This document shows, piece after piece, positions 1-11,200 of a DNA stretch of 64,000 nt; within the stretch, counting starts at the first letter, position 1; every line of letters begins with the position of its first letter. Under the pieces are notes generated by a model, which was not told the origin of the DNA, ran no database searches, and saw nothing but the letters and a program-made list of their open reading frames with translations. Made by a program: the position numbers and the translations under genes. Source of the DNA: Colocasia esculenta (lineage: Eukaryota; Streptophyta; Magnoliopsida; Alismatales; Araceae); assembly GCA_014218235.1 (NCBI GenBank), contig CM024753.1, positions 4,402,001-4,466,000 on the forward strand, given 5' to 3'.

Positions 1-195
1 GTTCCCTTTAGCCTGTCTCTCATGCCCCATGACCTCCATACTGACTTTCCTTTTATGGACTTGTCCATATATGGCATATTTGGATGTTCGCTTCAGTTTG
101 GCACCTTTTCTCTTGTCTACCTTTTCTTATACCAACCAATGCATCCTGATGAATTGTCTCCCCTTTTTCTTCAAGAAAGTGTAGATTAAAATGTC

Positions 196-209
196 TACAC
201 TTGAGGATT
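196..209. repeat. 14-bp direct repeat, copy at LINE poly(A) edge
   Basis: TACACTTGAGGATT lies directly beside the poly-T tract (minus-strand poly(A)) of the L1-type LINE. The identical 14 bases recur at 1919-1932, at the YADD motif of the same element. The position suggests a target-site duplication, but LINE-like coding seems to continue past the second copy, so the meaning is unresolved. Confidence 0.7.
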
Positions 210-355
210 TTTTTTTTGGAAAAGTGGATCGTACCACAAGTATATTCATATAAAAAAGAGAAGGAATGTACAAATATAAGCCTAAAAGAAAAGCCCCAAA
301 AAACAATCCTAACTGCCTATACATCACAAGCCACACCAAGATGGAATGGCGATCT

Positions 356-784
356 CTACCCCCACCGAATAAAAATTGAATTTGTAGAATTGGAATAGTT
401 CATATTACAAACAATTGACGTCCATTCCATAACTTTACTACAAATCCCTACAAAAAGAGCCTTTGCGTCTTGGGCAACTCTTGAAAATATCTGATTGTTC
501 CTCTCCCTCCAAAAGTAGCATGAAGAATGAGCCACTAGACTGCTATCACCTGTGTTAAACCATTGCTTGTCCCACCGCTGAATCAATTGCTGGACCTCAA
601 AATGATGGCTGATAGTGTAGTGGGTCCTCACAGCCACCTCTATCCAGACTCTTTGAGAATAGGAACACCTAACAAAAGTATGATCTAAAGACTCATCCTC
701 CCCCCTACAAAGGGCGCAACTGGTGTCTGGAAAAAACTGGTGGAACCTATCTCGTGCGGGAAGTCTCCAATGGTGATTCTCCAA
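356..784 (-). pseudogene. LINE zf-RVT (RT zinc-binding) fragment
   Basis: This 142-codon minus-strand stretch carries the spacing CALCRGEDESLDHTFVRCSYSQRVW, split here as C-x2-C ... H-x4-C followed by W, which is the zinc-binding region found after the RT in plant L1 elements. It includes the usual WRER-like follow-on and ends near the element's 3' untranslated part. It is a fragment of a dead LINE ORF2, not a host gene. Confidence 0.85.
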
Positions 785-1264
785 AGCAGGACTTTAACCT
801 TCAAAGGGCTTCTATTCTTCCAACCCGATCATGAAGGCCATGCCACACCCCCATCTGAAATGGTACAATAAGCCGATCTGATTGAGAAGCGACCACCCTC
901 CTCCTACCGCCACATCCACCCATCTTCACTGTCAATAGATGGACTATGGACAAGTGGGAGATTAGGTCCTAGAGCTAAAGTGTCTCAGACTGCATAAGAT
1001 CCCTTCTGAAGATGGGCGACCACACTCTGCTGGGTAGAGAAGGATCAATGACTTGGAAAACAAAGACTAGAGGATCTGTGGCCACACATGAAAGATGGGA
1101 AACAACACGCTGAGGGATAGATCTCCACACCACCTATCCTTCCAAAAAAGAGCCTTGTCCCCCTTCCTAAACCGGATCTTGACACCAGCAGCAAGAACAT
1201 CCTGGCACAAAGATATATCCCGCCAGAGCGGAGAGGTGCTGACCCGCGGAGAAGGAAGAATTTC

Positions 1265-1923
1265 TCAGACTCTGGATCTCCCAAAATATCTCTGCCCGAT
1301 GATTTGGGTCTGCATGCCATCCTCTTCACTACCTAATCTCCACAAGGACCACAACCACTTACACAACAAGATGAGGTTGAAGTCCCTGATATGCTTTGAA
1401 CCCAAGCCTCCCTGAACTCTGTTCTTGGTGACCCTTCCCCACGCTACATCATGCCAGCCTCTACAACTGTCCCTGCTACCATGCTGGAAGAACCTACAAC
1501 GAATAGCCCCAAGCTTCTTGGCCACCTGTTTAGAAATATTGAATATAGAGAGAAAGTATGTTGGTAGACTATTCAAGATAGAGCATCATAGCACAAGTCT
1601 GCCCCCATAAGATGAAGTCCTGGCCTTCCAACCTGCCACCTGGTCTTGAATCTGTGCACAATGGGCTACCAGTTAGAAGCTCTGAAAGCAGAAGGAGAGA
1701 GAGGGAGTCCCAAATAAGAGATAGGAAAGCTTCCAATCCTACACCCCAACACAGAGGGCACCCTCCCCAAAATTCTATCATCAAGATTCACCCCAACCAG
1801 ACGGCTCTTGTTGAAATTAACTTTCAGCCCTGTGACCTCCTTCAACAACTCCAATAAGAATCTCAACATGAGGGGCATGTGCTCCCCCTCAGCCAAGAAC
1901 AAAATGGTATCATCGGCATACAC
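1265..1923 (-). pseudogene. LINE reverse transcriptase fragment (YADD to thumb)
   Basis: From the right, the minus strand gives YADDTILF at about 1900-1920, GLKVNFNKS at about 1800-1830 and YLGLPLS at about 1695-1720. A shifted frame then covers 1265-1576 with a WGRVTKNRVQGGLGSK-like motif typical of the region after the L1 RT. At least two frameshifts break it. A further two-base shift directly upstream of YADD coincides with the 14-bp direct repeat. Confidence 0.85.
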
Positions 1924-1932
1924 TTGAGGATT
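1919..1932. repeat. 14-bp direct repeat, copy at YADD
   Basis: Second exact copy of TACACTTGAGGATT. It overlaps the codons in front of YADD in the antisense LINE and coincides with a frameshift. Confidence 0.7.
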
Positions 1933-2234
1933 GTTACTTCTTCACCTTCTTTGGAGATTCTGTAGCTCAAAGGATTAGCTTGGATGATCTCTTCCATAAA
2001 GATAGACCCTAACATTTTGGATAATGCTCTGGTGATGATGATGATGTACGATGCATATGAAATTCCTATATGTAATAAACTTGTGGTACTACTCACTTTC
2101 AACAGTTGGGGGGTGGGACATCCGGATAACATCTCAGCTGCTTTTATTTAATTTACTTGAGAACTTGCTGCTTGAGTAGCTTGAGTTTTTTTAACTCACT
2201 TTGCATTGCCTGTTGGATGAAATTGTATTTACAG

Positions 2235-5200
2235 TGTTGCCTCCTCTTCGTAATACAAACAATCACACCAGAGGAGGCTATGGACGTGGTAGATGGCAGA
2301 ATTCTGGGCATCCCAATGACAGAGGACCACCTCTTCTTCCACGGCCTGGATCCTACCATCAGAGACAAGGCTATGGGTATGGATCAAAGTTCTCAAATGG
2401 ACGCAATGACGAGCGCTTTGTTTCAGAGATGAAACTTAATAAGAGTGAAGAAACTTTGTCCAGAAAATCTATCCAAATTCAGGAGGTACTTCTATAGTTT
2501 ACTTTTAGTTTTGTTGTCTTGTCTTAAGTGACTTTCATTTGCTGATCATTTTTGTGTGCCTGATGTAAAGCCTTGCGAAATTGGCTGCTATAGTCGGATA
2601 GATGGTGGAGAGGTCCATTTTGATGACCGCACTTTGGTAAGGGTTTAAGATTATTTTTTGTGTGGATTATTATATGCATTGACTTTTTAGACATGAGGAA
2701 TCCTCTGGCCTTTTTATCATGTCATTATGCTTGGGCTTTACTAGTTTGCTATGGGTTACTGGGTTCAGCACCTACTTTCTTAATCCCTCTCTAAATTCTT
2801 GTATGCATCTCGCTATTTACTGTGACTATTTTACTTTCAGAATGGCTTTGTTCTTTGCTGTGTCAGCATTCTTTATAGGAAAATCTTTGACACATGAAAA
2901 TATTGATTTGTGAATCTAATCTTCATGCTATTTATTTGATTTTTGTTGGTAGAGACTTTTTAAACGTACCATATGTGATGATGTTGGTGCTGACCTGAAC
3001 ATAGGGTTTGAAGCATTCGTTGAAAAGAAAGGTATGCCTCTAATCCATAGTAATTTTGAACTAGTTGGAGATACAAAGTATGTTATGTATGCATATAGTG
3101 TTTGAACTACGGTGTTAGTTTAATGTTTCTATTTTTTTCCCCAGAAAATCTATGATCATTGGAAGTTGCCTTGTCCACTTGATCATATCTTGTTTATAAT
3201 CTAATGACTTTATCTTTTGTATTATGGAAAAGTCTGTACCATCTATCATACCTGGTTTTAGTGTATGGAGTTATATTGTTTCTTACCTTAATACTTGCTT
3301 CACCGCAACAACTTGGTACATTTTTTTTCTGATGTCAGATTCTCCCCTTCTCGTTAAGTAGGTGTTATGGGCACAAAGAAACACAGTAAGTGTTCTTTCG
3401 GTCAAGTTTTTTTGCATATGAGAATGTTAAAGCCTCTACCTGTGTATTAAAATTGCTTAAACATTCTCCAAATCTCATGCGTCAATTTGACATTTATACC
3501 CCATTGGGTATTTGGGTTAACTCTAGTCAGGATAAGGACAAGCCAAATCAAGTGCCTATCTTTAATTTAATGTTGTTTGGTAATTAAGCTGAATAAAGTA
3601 AGGATAATACTCATAAGACTACTAAAGAGATGGGGATAACTTATTCCAGGGAATAGTTGGATTGATTTATCCCCAAGTTTAACCTGGAAAAAATGAGGAT
3701 AAACTCCAAACACTTTAGTCTAAGGTTATCCCAATGCCTCACCTCCAAAAAAGGATCCCGATACCCGGACCCCTTCTGTCCCTAACTTAAGATACACATA
3801 ATGACATTGCTACTTATCTATGCATAAGTCAGGTTGGGAAGGATTATGAAGATTCCTCGGAATCTTTACATATTTTATTATCTAATGAGTCCTTACGATG
3901 ACATTTCGGAATTATGAGCATGGAAGGTTATACCCCTTGTTTTATGGCAGATGGCCTTCTGGGTCTAACTATTTGGTGAGAAAACTTTTTATCTGATAAG
4001 TTTTCATTTTGATTCAAAATGTAGGTCTTCTCTATGGTCTATATGCTCGTAAGAAAGGAAGTTCAAGTACACTTGGTGACTATCTTTTATTGGCCATCTA
4101 AATGAAAGATCCTAAGGCTGAAGCATATTAGGAAAAAAAAGTTTGTTTGCAGATGTGATTTATTCATGGTTTCTTTTGCAGTTTAAGTTACCTGAGGTTA
4201 TCTTTATATGTCTAAGATATGTCGCTCAGTGGCTCAATTTTCTCCTTATAGGGAAGTTTCTTGCTTTGTTATATTGGTACTAAGTGTTGGGTGGTACGAA
4301 AGGAACATATTAACAAATTGTGTGTAGCAAAGATGACTGAGATAGATGTGCGGTAAGACTAAGAAAGATAAGATTAAGAATGAGCGCTTCCGTGAGGACT
4401 TGGGGATAGCTCCATTGATGGTAAAATGAGAGAAAATAAACTCAGGTGATTTGCACATGTGCACCGTCGCCCTAACTCGGCGCCGGTTAAAAGATGTGAC
4501 CAAATTTTAGTGAATGTTAGTAAAAGAGCTTGGGGAAGGCCTAAAATGAGATGGTGTGATGTTGTGAGGAAAGACATTGGCTTCTTGGGTTTAGACACGA
4601 ATGTAGCACTTGATAGAAATCTTTAGTGGAACATGATTCATGTAGCCGACCCCAAATAATGGGATAAGGCTCTGATAATGATGATGATGGTTCACCTTTC
4701 CTTATTTGCAACTTAATAAGTTGGTTGTATTACCAATTTTCCTAAAAAAAATTAAATTAAATTATTATCGTTGGATTCAATTGATTTCCTCATTTGCTTT
4801 GAAATATATCATTTTTGCATAAATCACCTTCTTCCAATCAGTATGTAGAATAAAATAGAAGATAAGGAATAGAACAGAAAGGATCCCTTTGGAAAAGCTT
4901 TCCTAAAGTGCACCAGGGCATGGATCCCTATGGGAGCAGCTTTAGTCTTTGACTATGAGGGAACATGTGAAGTGTGAACCTACTCTTTTTGTAACTTGGA
5001 GCTAATCTAAAGGTGGAGGAAGTACCAAGTAGACCTGGTAAAAAGTGGAGTATTATACATGAACAACTTGGGAACTTTGTGCCAGAAGCTTTCTAACATG
5101 TGCCATTACTCTCTTTAGGTTTTGTTTTATATTTTAGATTCGATGGCTACAACTTTCAAGAAAACCATGTGTTTTTTAAAATATTATAATCAAAATGAGT

Positions 5201-8200
5201 TTTAGAATTACTTTTTATCATCACTGAAAGGCAGCACTCCTGTTATGACCAGAGTCAGACTCGCAAGGTTTTGGTGATCTTCTTGCTTGCGTAAGAAATA
5301 AAAGAATCCCTCTGCAAAATATCCATTTTGTGGTAAGCTACCTTGTTGTTTGCCAAGCAGTGCATTGATGTTGTCATTCCATTTATCCAATGATGATATA
5401 ATGATAACGCTTCAAATATTTGCACGCCTTACTACTGGGCTTCCTGCTGCTGTTTGCTTGTCCAGACTTTCAGAAATAATCTAAACAAGGTACATGCATG
5501 CCCAGCATTACTTTATGATGCAGCACCTTTTTATAACTTCCTGTAGGTAGGCACTGAATGTCCTCTTTGATAAATTTGTTTGAACTGAATAGTCTCATCT
5601 TGTTGGTTATTCAGATATTGGCTACCGCTTATATCAGAAATGAACCCTGGAAAATGGGAGTGCACAAGCGGAATGGAGTTGTGTATCTTGATGTGCACAA
5701 GCTTCCGGAGAGACCACAGACTGAGCTAGATCGTAGAAGGTATCCCATTTTCCCAAGTTTTGCTTCTTGTATTCCGACAATGCTGCATGGCTGTGTTGGT
5801 AGCCCAACAAGACACAAACACACGTACACATATACATGTATATACACACTGTTTTTTGCACTGGAAATGTGGGATGCCCCTGAAAGGCATTGATGCTTGA
5901 AATGTGGGATGACTACATTTTCTTCTATGTTATTTCAGCTTCTTCTCATTTGCTTTATTGCATCAGTTTATACTTTGATAGCTCCATGAAAGATTTTGTT
6001 CTTACCTCTGCTTTAGTGAATGATGTTCTTTATCCAATTTTCTGTGACTTATGCAATCCAACTTCCTGCAGTTATTCAGAGGCTTAATTTTCTTCTATTT
6101 CACGTTTGTTTTGAATAGAATAAGAAAAATGTGAAGAATGAAAAGGAAACACCATAACCTACCTACCATCTTAGCTTTCTTCACCTTTCATCATCTTTGC
6201 TGTGGAGATTAGTCTTACTACTGTTGATTACATCAATAAATTTTTGAAAAGACTGATTTCTTAGGAATTTCATTTTCCAATTTCTGATGTTACAGGTCAA
6301 ATCTCCAAATTAGTAGGTTCCTTTCTCTATTTAGAATAATAAATTGATAGCACAACCCACCAGTTGCTCCTTTTTTCCAAAAGCATTTCTTAGGTTCATT
6401 CAAACAAGAAGGAAGAGTTAATGGGATTTATTCTACCAACTCCTTTAGGCTGGGCAATTTTTCAGCTTGTTCTTCAGCACCGTTCATCTTGATGGAGCTA
6501 AAATTTGATTTGTTAAGCATTTAAGAAGTTGGAAAAGCTGAGTTTTATTTATTGTGTTGACACTTTCTTATTCACTCAGATGCTACTGGGGTTACTCTTT
6601 TGAGAACCTTGCCACTGAAGGCTCAAGAGATATTGGCAATGGTCATGGTATTGATGCAAATGTAGAGTTCTGTTCTGTGATAAAGACTAAACTGGGGGCA
6701 CATCGTATAATTATGGGTGCCGAGATGGATTGCTGTGATTCACCTGATGATGGAAGGAGGTTTTATGTGGAGTTAAAGACAAGCCGTGAGGCTAGTACAA
6801 ATTGCTTTTGTCCAAAATTCTTAAATTCTATTGTTTTTGGCTGTTAATTTTGTTGACATGCTATCCTACATAGTTGCTGAATCTCTTGATCTTATTTCAG
6901 TTGGATTACCATACAGAAGAAAGATTTGAGAGAGAGAAACTGCTAAAGTTTTGGGTAATGATTTCCTACCCGTTTTATCTGTTCATGGATATGCTCGTGG
7001 CTCTGTTAAACAGTAAATTAACATGATTTCTTTTGAGTAAAATTTCTCATCATGCTATATATTTCATGCAATATTCAAACCATGCTTGTGCATACATCTA
7101 TGTATGCATTTGTCTTTATGCGAGGGGGGAGTGTGAAAAGGTTGTTTGTGGCTTTTATTATTATCCCTTCACCTGATGGAAATAAGAGCATCCTGTTAAT
7201 TGTTCATTGCTTCTGAAGATATATAGTAACAGGGAGATGCAACCAAAAGCTTATGCAGCTTCAAATGTCTAGGTGCTGGAATCGATACCAACTGTCAGGC
7301 CCCCACATCCCAATAAAAAGAGAGAAAACCCCATAAAGCGAGAATGATACTAGGAGGAAAATAAAGATAGCATCCAAGGCAATAGTGTGTAAGTTCTGGG
7401 AATCATGAAACATGTTTGAAACATGAACTGAAACATACAGGAACAAGAATAACATCAGTTTCTAGCTGTGTACATAACACATTATAAAATGTTATGAAGA
7501 GCAGTTAGGTTTTGTGATTGACAACAATCAACAGTTTGTGCTAATAAATATTCATAGAATAAAAAAGTACAGTGTGTAACTTAAAAAAGGTAAAAGCAAC
7601 AGTTACATGTGCATCAAATATGAGAAATGCTACTTCTTGTTATTGCCATTTTCGACTATAGTCTTTGTGTGTTTGTGCAAGGGAGGGAGGCAGGCAGAGG
7701 CATTCCTCACTCGCCTCGCCTTACCTTGCCTCATGCCCTGGAGAGTGAGGCAGCTGCCTTTATTAGCATAATCCTAGATACTGTTTAGGAATGAGGGAGA
7801 AGCAACATCTTGGGGAGAGTGCATTACCTCTGAAAGCATGTTTGCATGTGGGAGGAGTAGCATCTTAGAATAAGAACATCTTGCTGACGTTATCATAAAC
7901 AATGGCAGAAAGTTTTTGTTCTTCCATGTATATTGGGAGTAATGTTTTTAGATCCGAATGTTGTTGTATAGCTTTGTATTCCCCAAAAATTGAAGCTGGG
8001 CAGGGATTGAGGAGACCAATGGGGATCTTCCTGGAGCATCAGACTGCCAACATCTCTCCACGTCACTCGATATCCCGGTTCCTCTACCCTCACTGATTTC
8101 TTCACCAATATCTATACTAAGTAATTTTTTATGGGAAGGTTTATTAACACCAAATTTGACACCAACAGAGGAGCGTCATCTTAGAATAAGAACAACTTGC

Positions 8201-11200
8201 CGACGTCATAAACAACGACATAAATTTTTTGTTCTTCCATGTATATTTGGGAGTAATGTTTTTGGATCTGATTGTTGATGCATAGCTTTGTATTTGTCTT
8301 AATGTTTAAGGTCTAGTTGTTGCATCATAAAAAATGCAATATTTTTCTATCCTTAACCATATCTCTGAAGACAAATATTATATTCGGTTTACATAAACTT
8401 CCTAGTGGCTGTATGGGGTTTGGGTTGATAAGAATTTCCCCTGCACCTCTGTTGGTGGTGAATGGATTGCCGCCACAGTGACTATGTGATGAGGGACAGA
8501 GGGGGTGGGGGAAGACCGAAAGGGAGAGAAAAGAGTAAGGGTTGCCAGAGAAAGGGGGGAGGAAGGGAGGAGGGCCGGAATCCACCGGATGAGGGGGAGG
8601 AAGAAGGGGAACAGGGCGCACCCCTCAAGGAGCAGAAACTAGGCCATTTTTTTTTCTTCCAAAAGCATTCATTACCCAAACGTGGGGGGTTACATGTATT
8701 TAAAGACCCACATCGCCCTTCTCACCTACCAAGGTCCCAAAAGACCAAAATAGCCCTTTCTAAATACCTAAAATTTTAAAAGAGAAAATTACATCAAGTG
8801 GGCCTCTAATGGGCCAAACAAAATAAACAAACGACCCATGGGTGCAGCTTTTTGATTCCCATCACCATGTTTGGGTTTCTGAACATGGTATTCAAGCAGC
8901 CGAGCCTGAGTCTTTGGTTTGTAACTGAAGGTCACAAGTTTTCTTCTCTCTTGGGGCATGGGGTTGAACTTGGTTCTCCATGGGTCCACACGCTCCCCGT
9001 GGTAGATCCCCAAGGTGGGTTTGACCTTTGAGCTGCCTTGACACTCCACAACACTGTCTGCACATGGTCATGGCTGAGATGAGGGGCCAAGCTAGTAGAA
9101 TGCTGAGGTGAGTTTGACCTAAAAAAGCTAAAAGACGGAAGTCTCTTGAGGGTAGCTAGGATGTGATTGTCTCAGATTGACAAAAGAAGATAGATGAACA
9201 GAGGTTCCTCAACCTCTAAATATAAGAAACAACATTTGTAGAAAGTTATTTAAAGAAATGGCTGGTGCTCAAGGATAAGCATGCTCCTGCCGCAAAGGAA
9301 AGCAATAGTTCTTTTAACAGGTAAATAATGCTACCTATTATTTGTCCTACTTGAAAACTTAGGAGGGCAGGTTATCATAAGATGATTGGCACTTTCCTTC
9401 TGTGTCACAATCAAGAACCCACTTTTTCATATATAATTTTGTGACGATGCACCTTTGCAAAAATAGCCGAAGGAAAGCTTTGACTTCAAGAGGTGCTTTC
9501 TCTTTCCAAACTGTGGCCAACTGCTGACTATAGGTTGTACAGTTTTCCGTGGACTGAAAAAGATTTGACAGTGAACTCAAGGGATCGATGCTGTCATCAT
9601 GTAACAGTAAAGAACTCTTCTTACTTCTCCACTTGGCTTCTAAGGTGATTGTACCACTGATGAAACCTTTCAAAAAAGTTGATTGTACCACTGATGAATA
9701 TTTTTCTCCCACTTATAATTGTCACTGACTGAGCTGCTTTTATACACAGACAGGTAGTAAATTATTGGGATGTAGTGCTGTTGTTTATGCTTGTTGTAGT
9801 TTAGCTGTCTGAGATGGGTACCTGGGGATCTATTTGAGATGCTGCCAGAAATCCAACATTTTTGTTTTTGCCTTGTAGTTTGGTCTTGATCTCATTCTGG
9901 TTGTTCTTTTCCTTTGCCATTCTGGTTTTAATACAGTGATTTTGAACTCATCTTTTGCTTGCACTTTTATGAGGCTATCATGTTGTTTTTCTGTTCTGTT
10001 GCTTTATAATCTTTTTGGTCTATTTTCGAGAATCATCTTGCCTTACATATTTATGGATGTATCACTTTCTTTTACCTTTATGTAGAATTGGTGATATAGC
10101 CAACTTTCATCTCTAAAAGTAACAGGGTGATGGTTTTGATTATGGCAGAATGGATAAATTTTATCTCGGATGTTTAAAAACTAAAGTAGCATTCATATGA
10201 TAACTACTCTGCATACATGTCCAAAATTTCTTCTTTTGAACAAACAGCCTCCACTTATTCCTTGTTGGTAAAACTATAGAAATTTAATCTATGCAATTTG
10301 TAGGAGTTACTCGGAATCCTTGTTTTCTGCTTCTTGAGAATGTCAAAAGGCTTATTTACTTACCATGATGTCGCAGATACAATCATTTCTAGCTGGCGTC
10401 CCTTATATTGTCATTGGTTTCAGGTAAATATCTCCGAAATATTACTGGTGATTGTTATATTAGTATTCTTATTCTCTTTTCAGTTTTCTTTTGTCAAAAT
10501 TCACTTAACATTTGCATGTTCTCTTTCTTTTGCTTCATGTGTTGCGCCTGTTATGTGATTGTTGAAACATATGCTCGTTTGCCCATGCTTGAAGACTGGA
10601 CTGTTTATTCAAACTCACTTTCTTCTGAGGATGATGTTTTATTTGCAGATATATGTATATTTAACATAATTCTCCAGATATTTGTGAAGTAACACTGCAT
10701 CAGCTATAGCTGGGTTTAAAAATAACTGCCAGGGCCTATCACAAGGCACATTTTTGCCACCGTCCGAGGACATCACGGGTGACATCAGCTTCCTTTTGGC
10801 CTGGAGATAGTCCATATAAGTGTTGAGAGTTGTAGAGTGTCAGATGTCAAGCCAGGCGAGTCCTTCTCTGGCACATATGGAGGCCATTTATCATGCTTTC
10901 CATTTTTGATGCACTTTTAGGTGCGGTTTTCGCACACTTATTGGTCCCATGGGTATTTTGGTCCATAAATGGTATTTTTGTTCTCTCTTTCTTTCTCCCA
11001 TCTCTCCCCCTCCCCCCCCCCCCTTCCTGACCGCTGAACCGCCATTGGTGCAACACCCATGAGTCCTTGCTTCATGCATGACATATAACCTGCATTCCAC
11101 TCCCCATGTCAGCTGACTGGACGACCTACTGTCTGAGCTACCCTAGAAGCCCATGTGGGCACCACCAACTGCCAGCATCATGTGCACACCTCCCATATAA

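Larger units (their letters stand above)
208..2065 (-). mobile_element. 5'-truncated L1-type LINE, 3' half
   Basis: Read on the minus strand, this stretch encodes the second half of an L1-type reverse transcriptase and a C-terminal zinc-binding (zf-RVT) region, then ends in a poly(A) tract (the T-run at 208-217). Endonuclease and the front of the RT are absent, the usual 5' truncation of LINEs. The order YADD, then the LKVNFNKS-like motif, then YLGLPLS, then the zf-RVT cysteines is that of plant L1 elements. Several frameshifts and stops make it inactive. The 5' boundary is uncertain: 1932 if the 14-bp repeat is a target-site duplication, about 2065 if the RT-like reading frame upstream of YADD (ALSKML...GEEVTILK) belongs to the same element. 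It probably sits in an intron of DXO1, antisense to it. Confidence 0.85.
6955..10376 (+). other. DXO1 intron (3.4 kb)
   Basis: GT-AG intron between KFW and IQSFLAG. It contains a pair of ~128-bp direct repeats (7852, 8168) and a purine-rich block at 8489-8610. The stretch around 8690-9060 looks like old repeat DNA that I cannot classify. No coding region supported. Confidence 0.85.

Noticed and set aside
1990..2046. Plus-strand resemblance to an RTE LINE tail (GGATAATGCTCTGG followed by GAT repeats).
   Set aside because: It matches the tail at 4660-4690 fairly well, but the minus strand of the same bases fits the L1 RT (FIIV-ALSKML region). I could not decide and did not annotate a separate element.
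8462..8779. 105-codon frame through the purine-rich tract.
   Set aside because: Low-complexity Gly/Arg/Glu composition caused by the base bias; it lies inside a DXO1 intron.
8870..9060. Possible Copia primer binding site or tRNA-derived sequence (TGGTATTCAAGCAG).
   Set aside because: No LTR end precedes it and no tRNA fold or A/B box pair is convincing.
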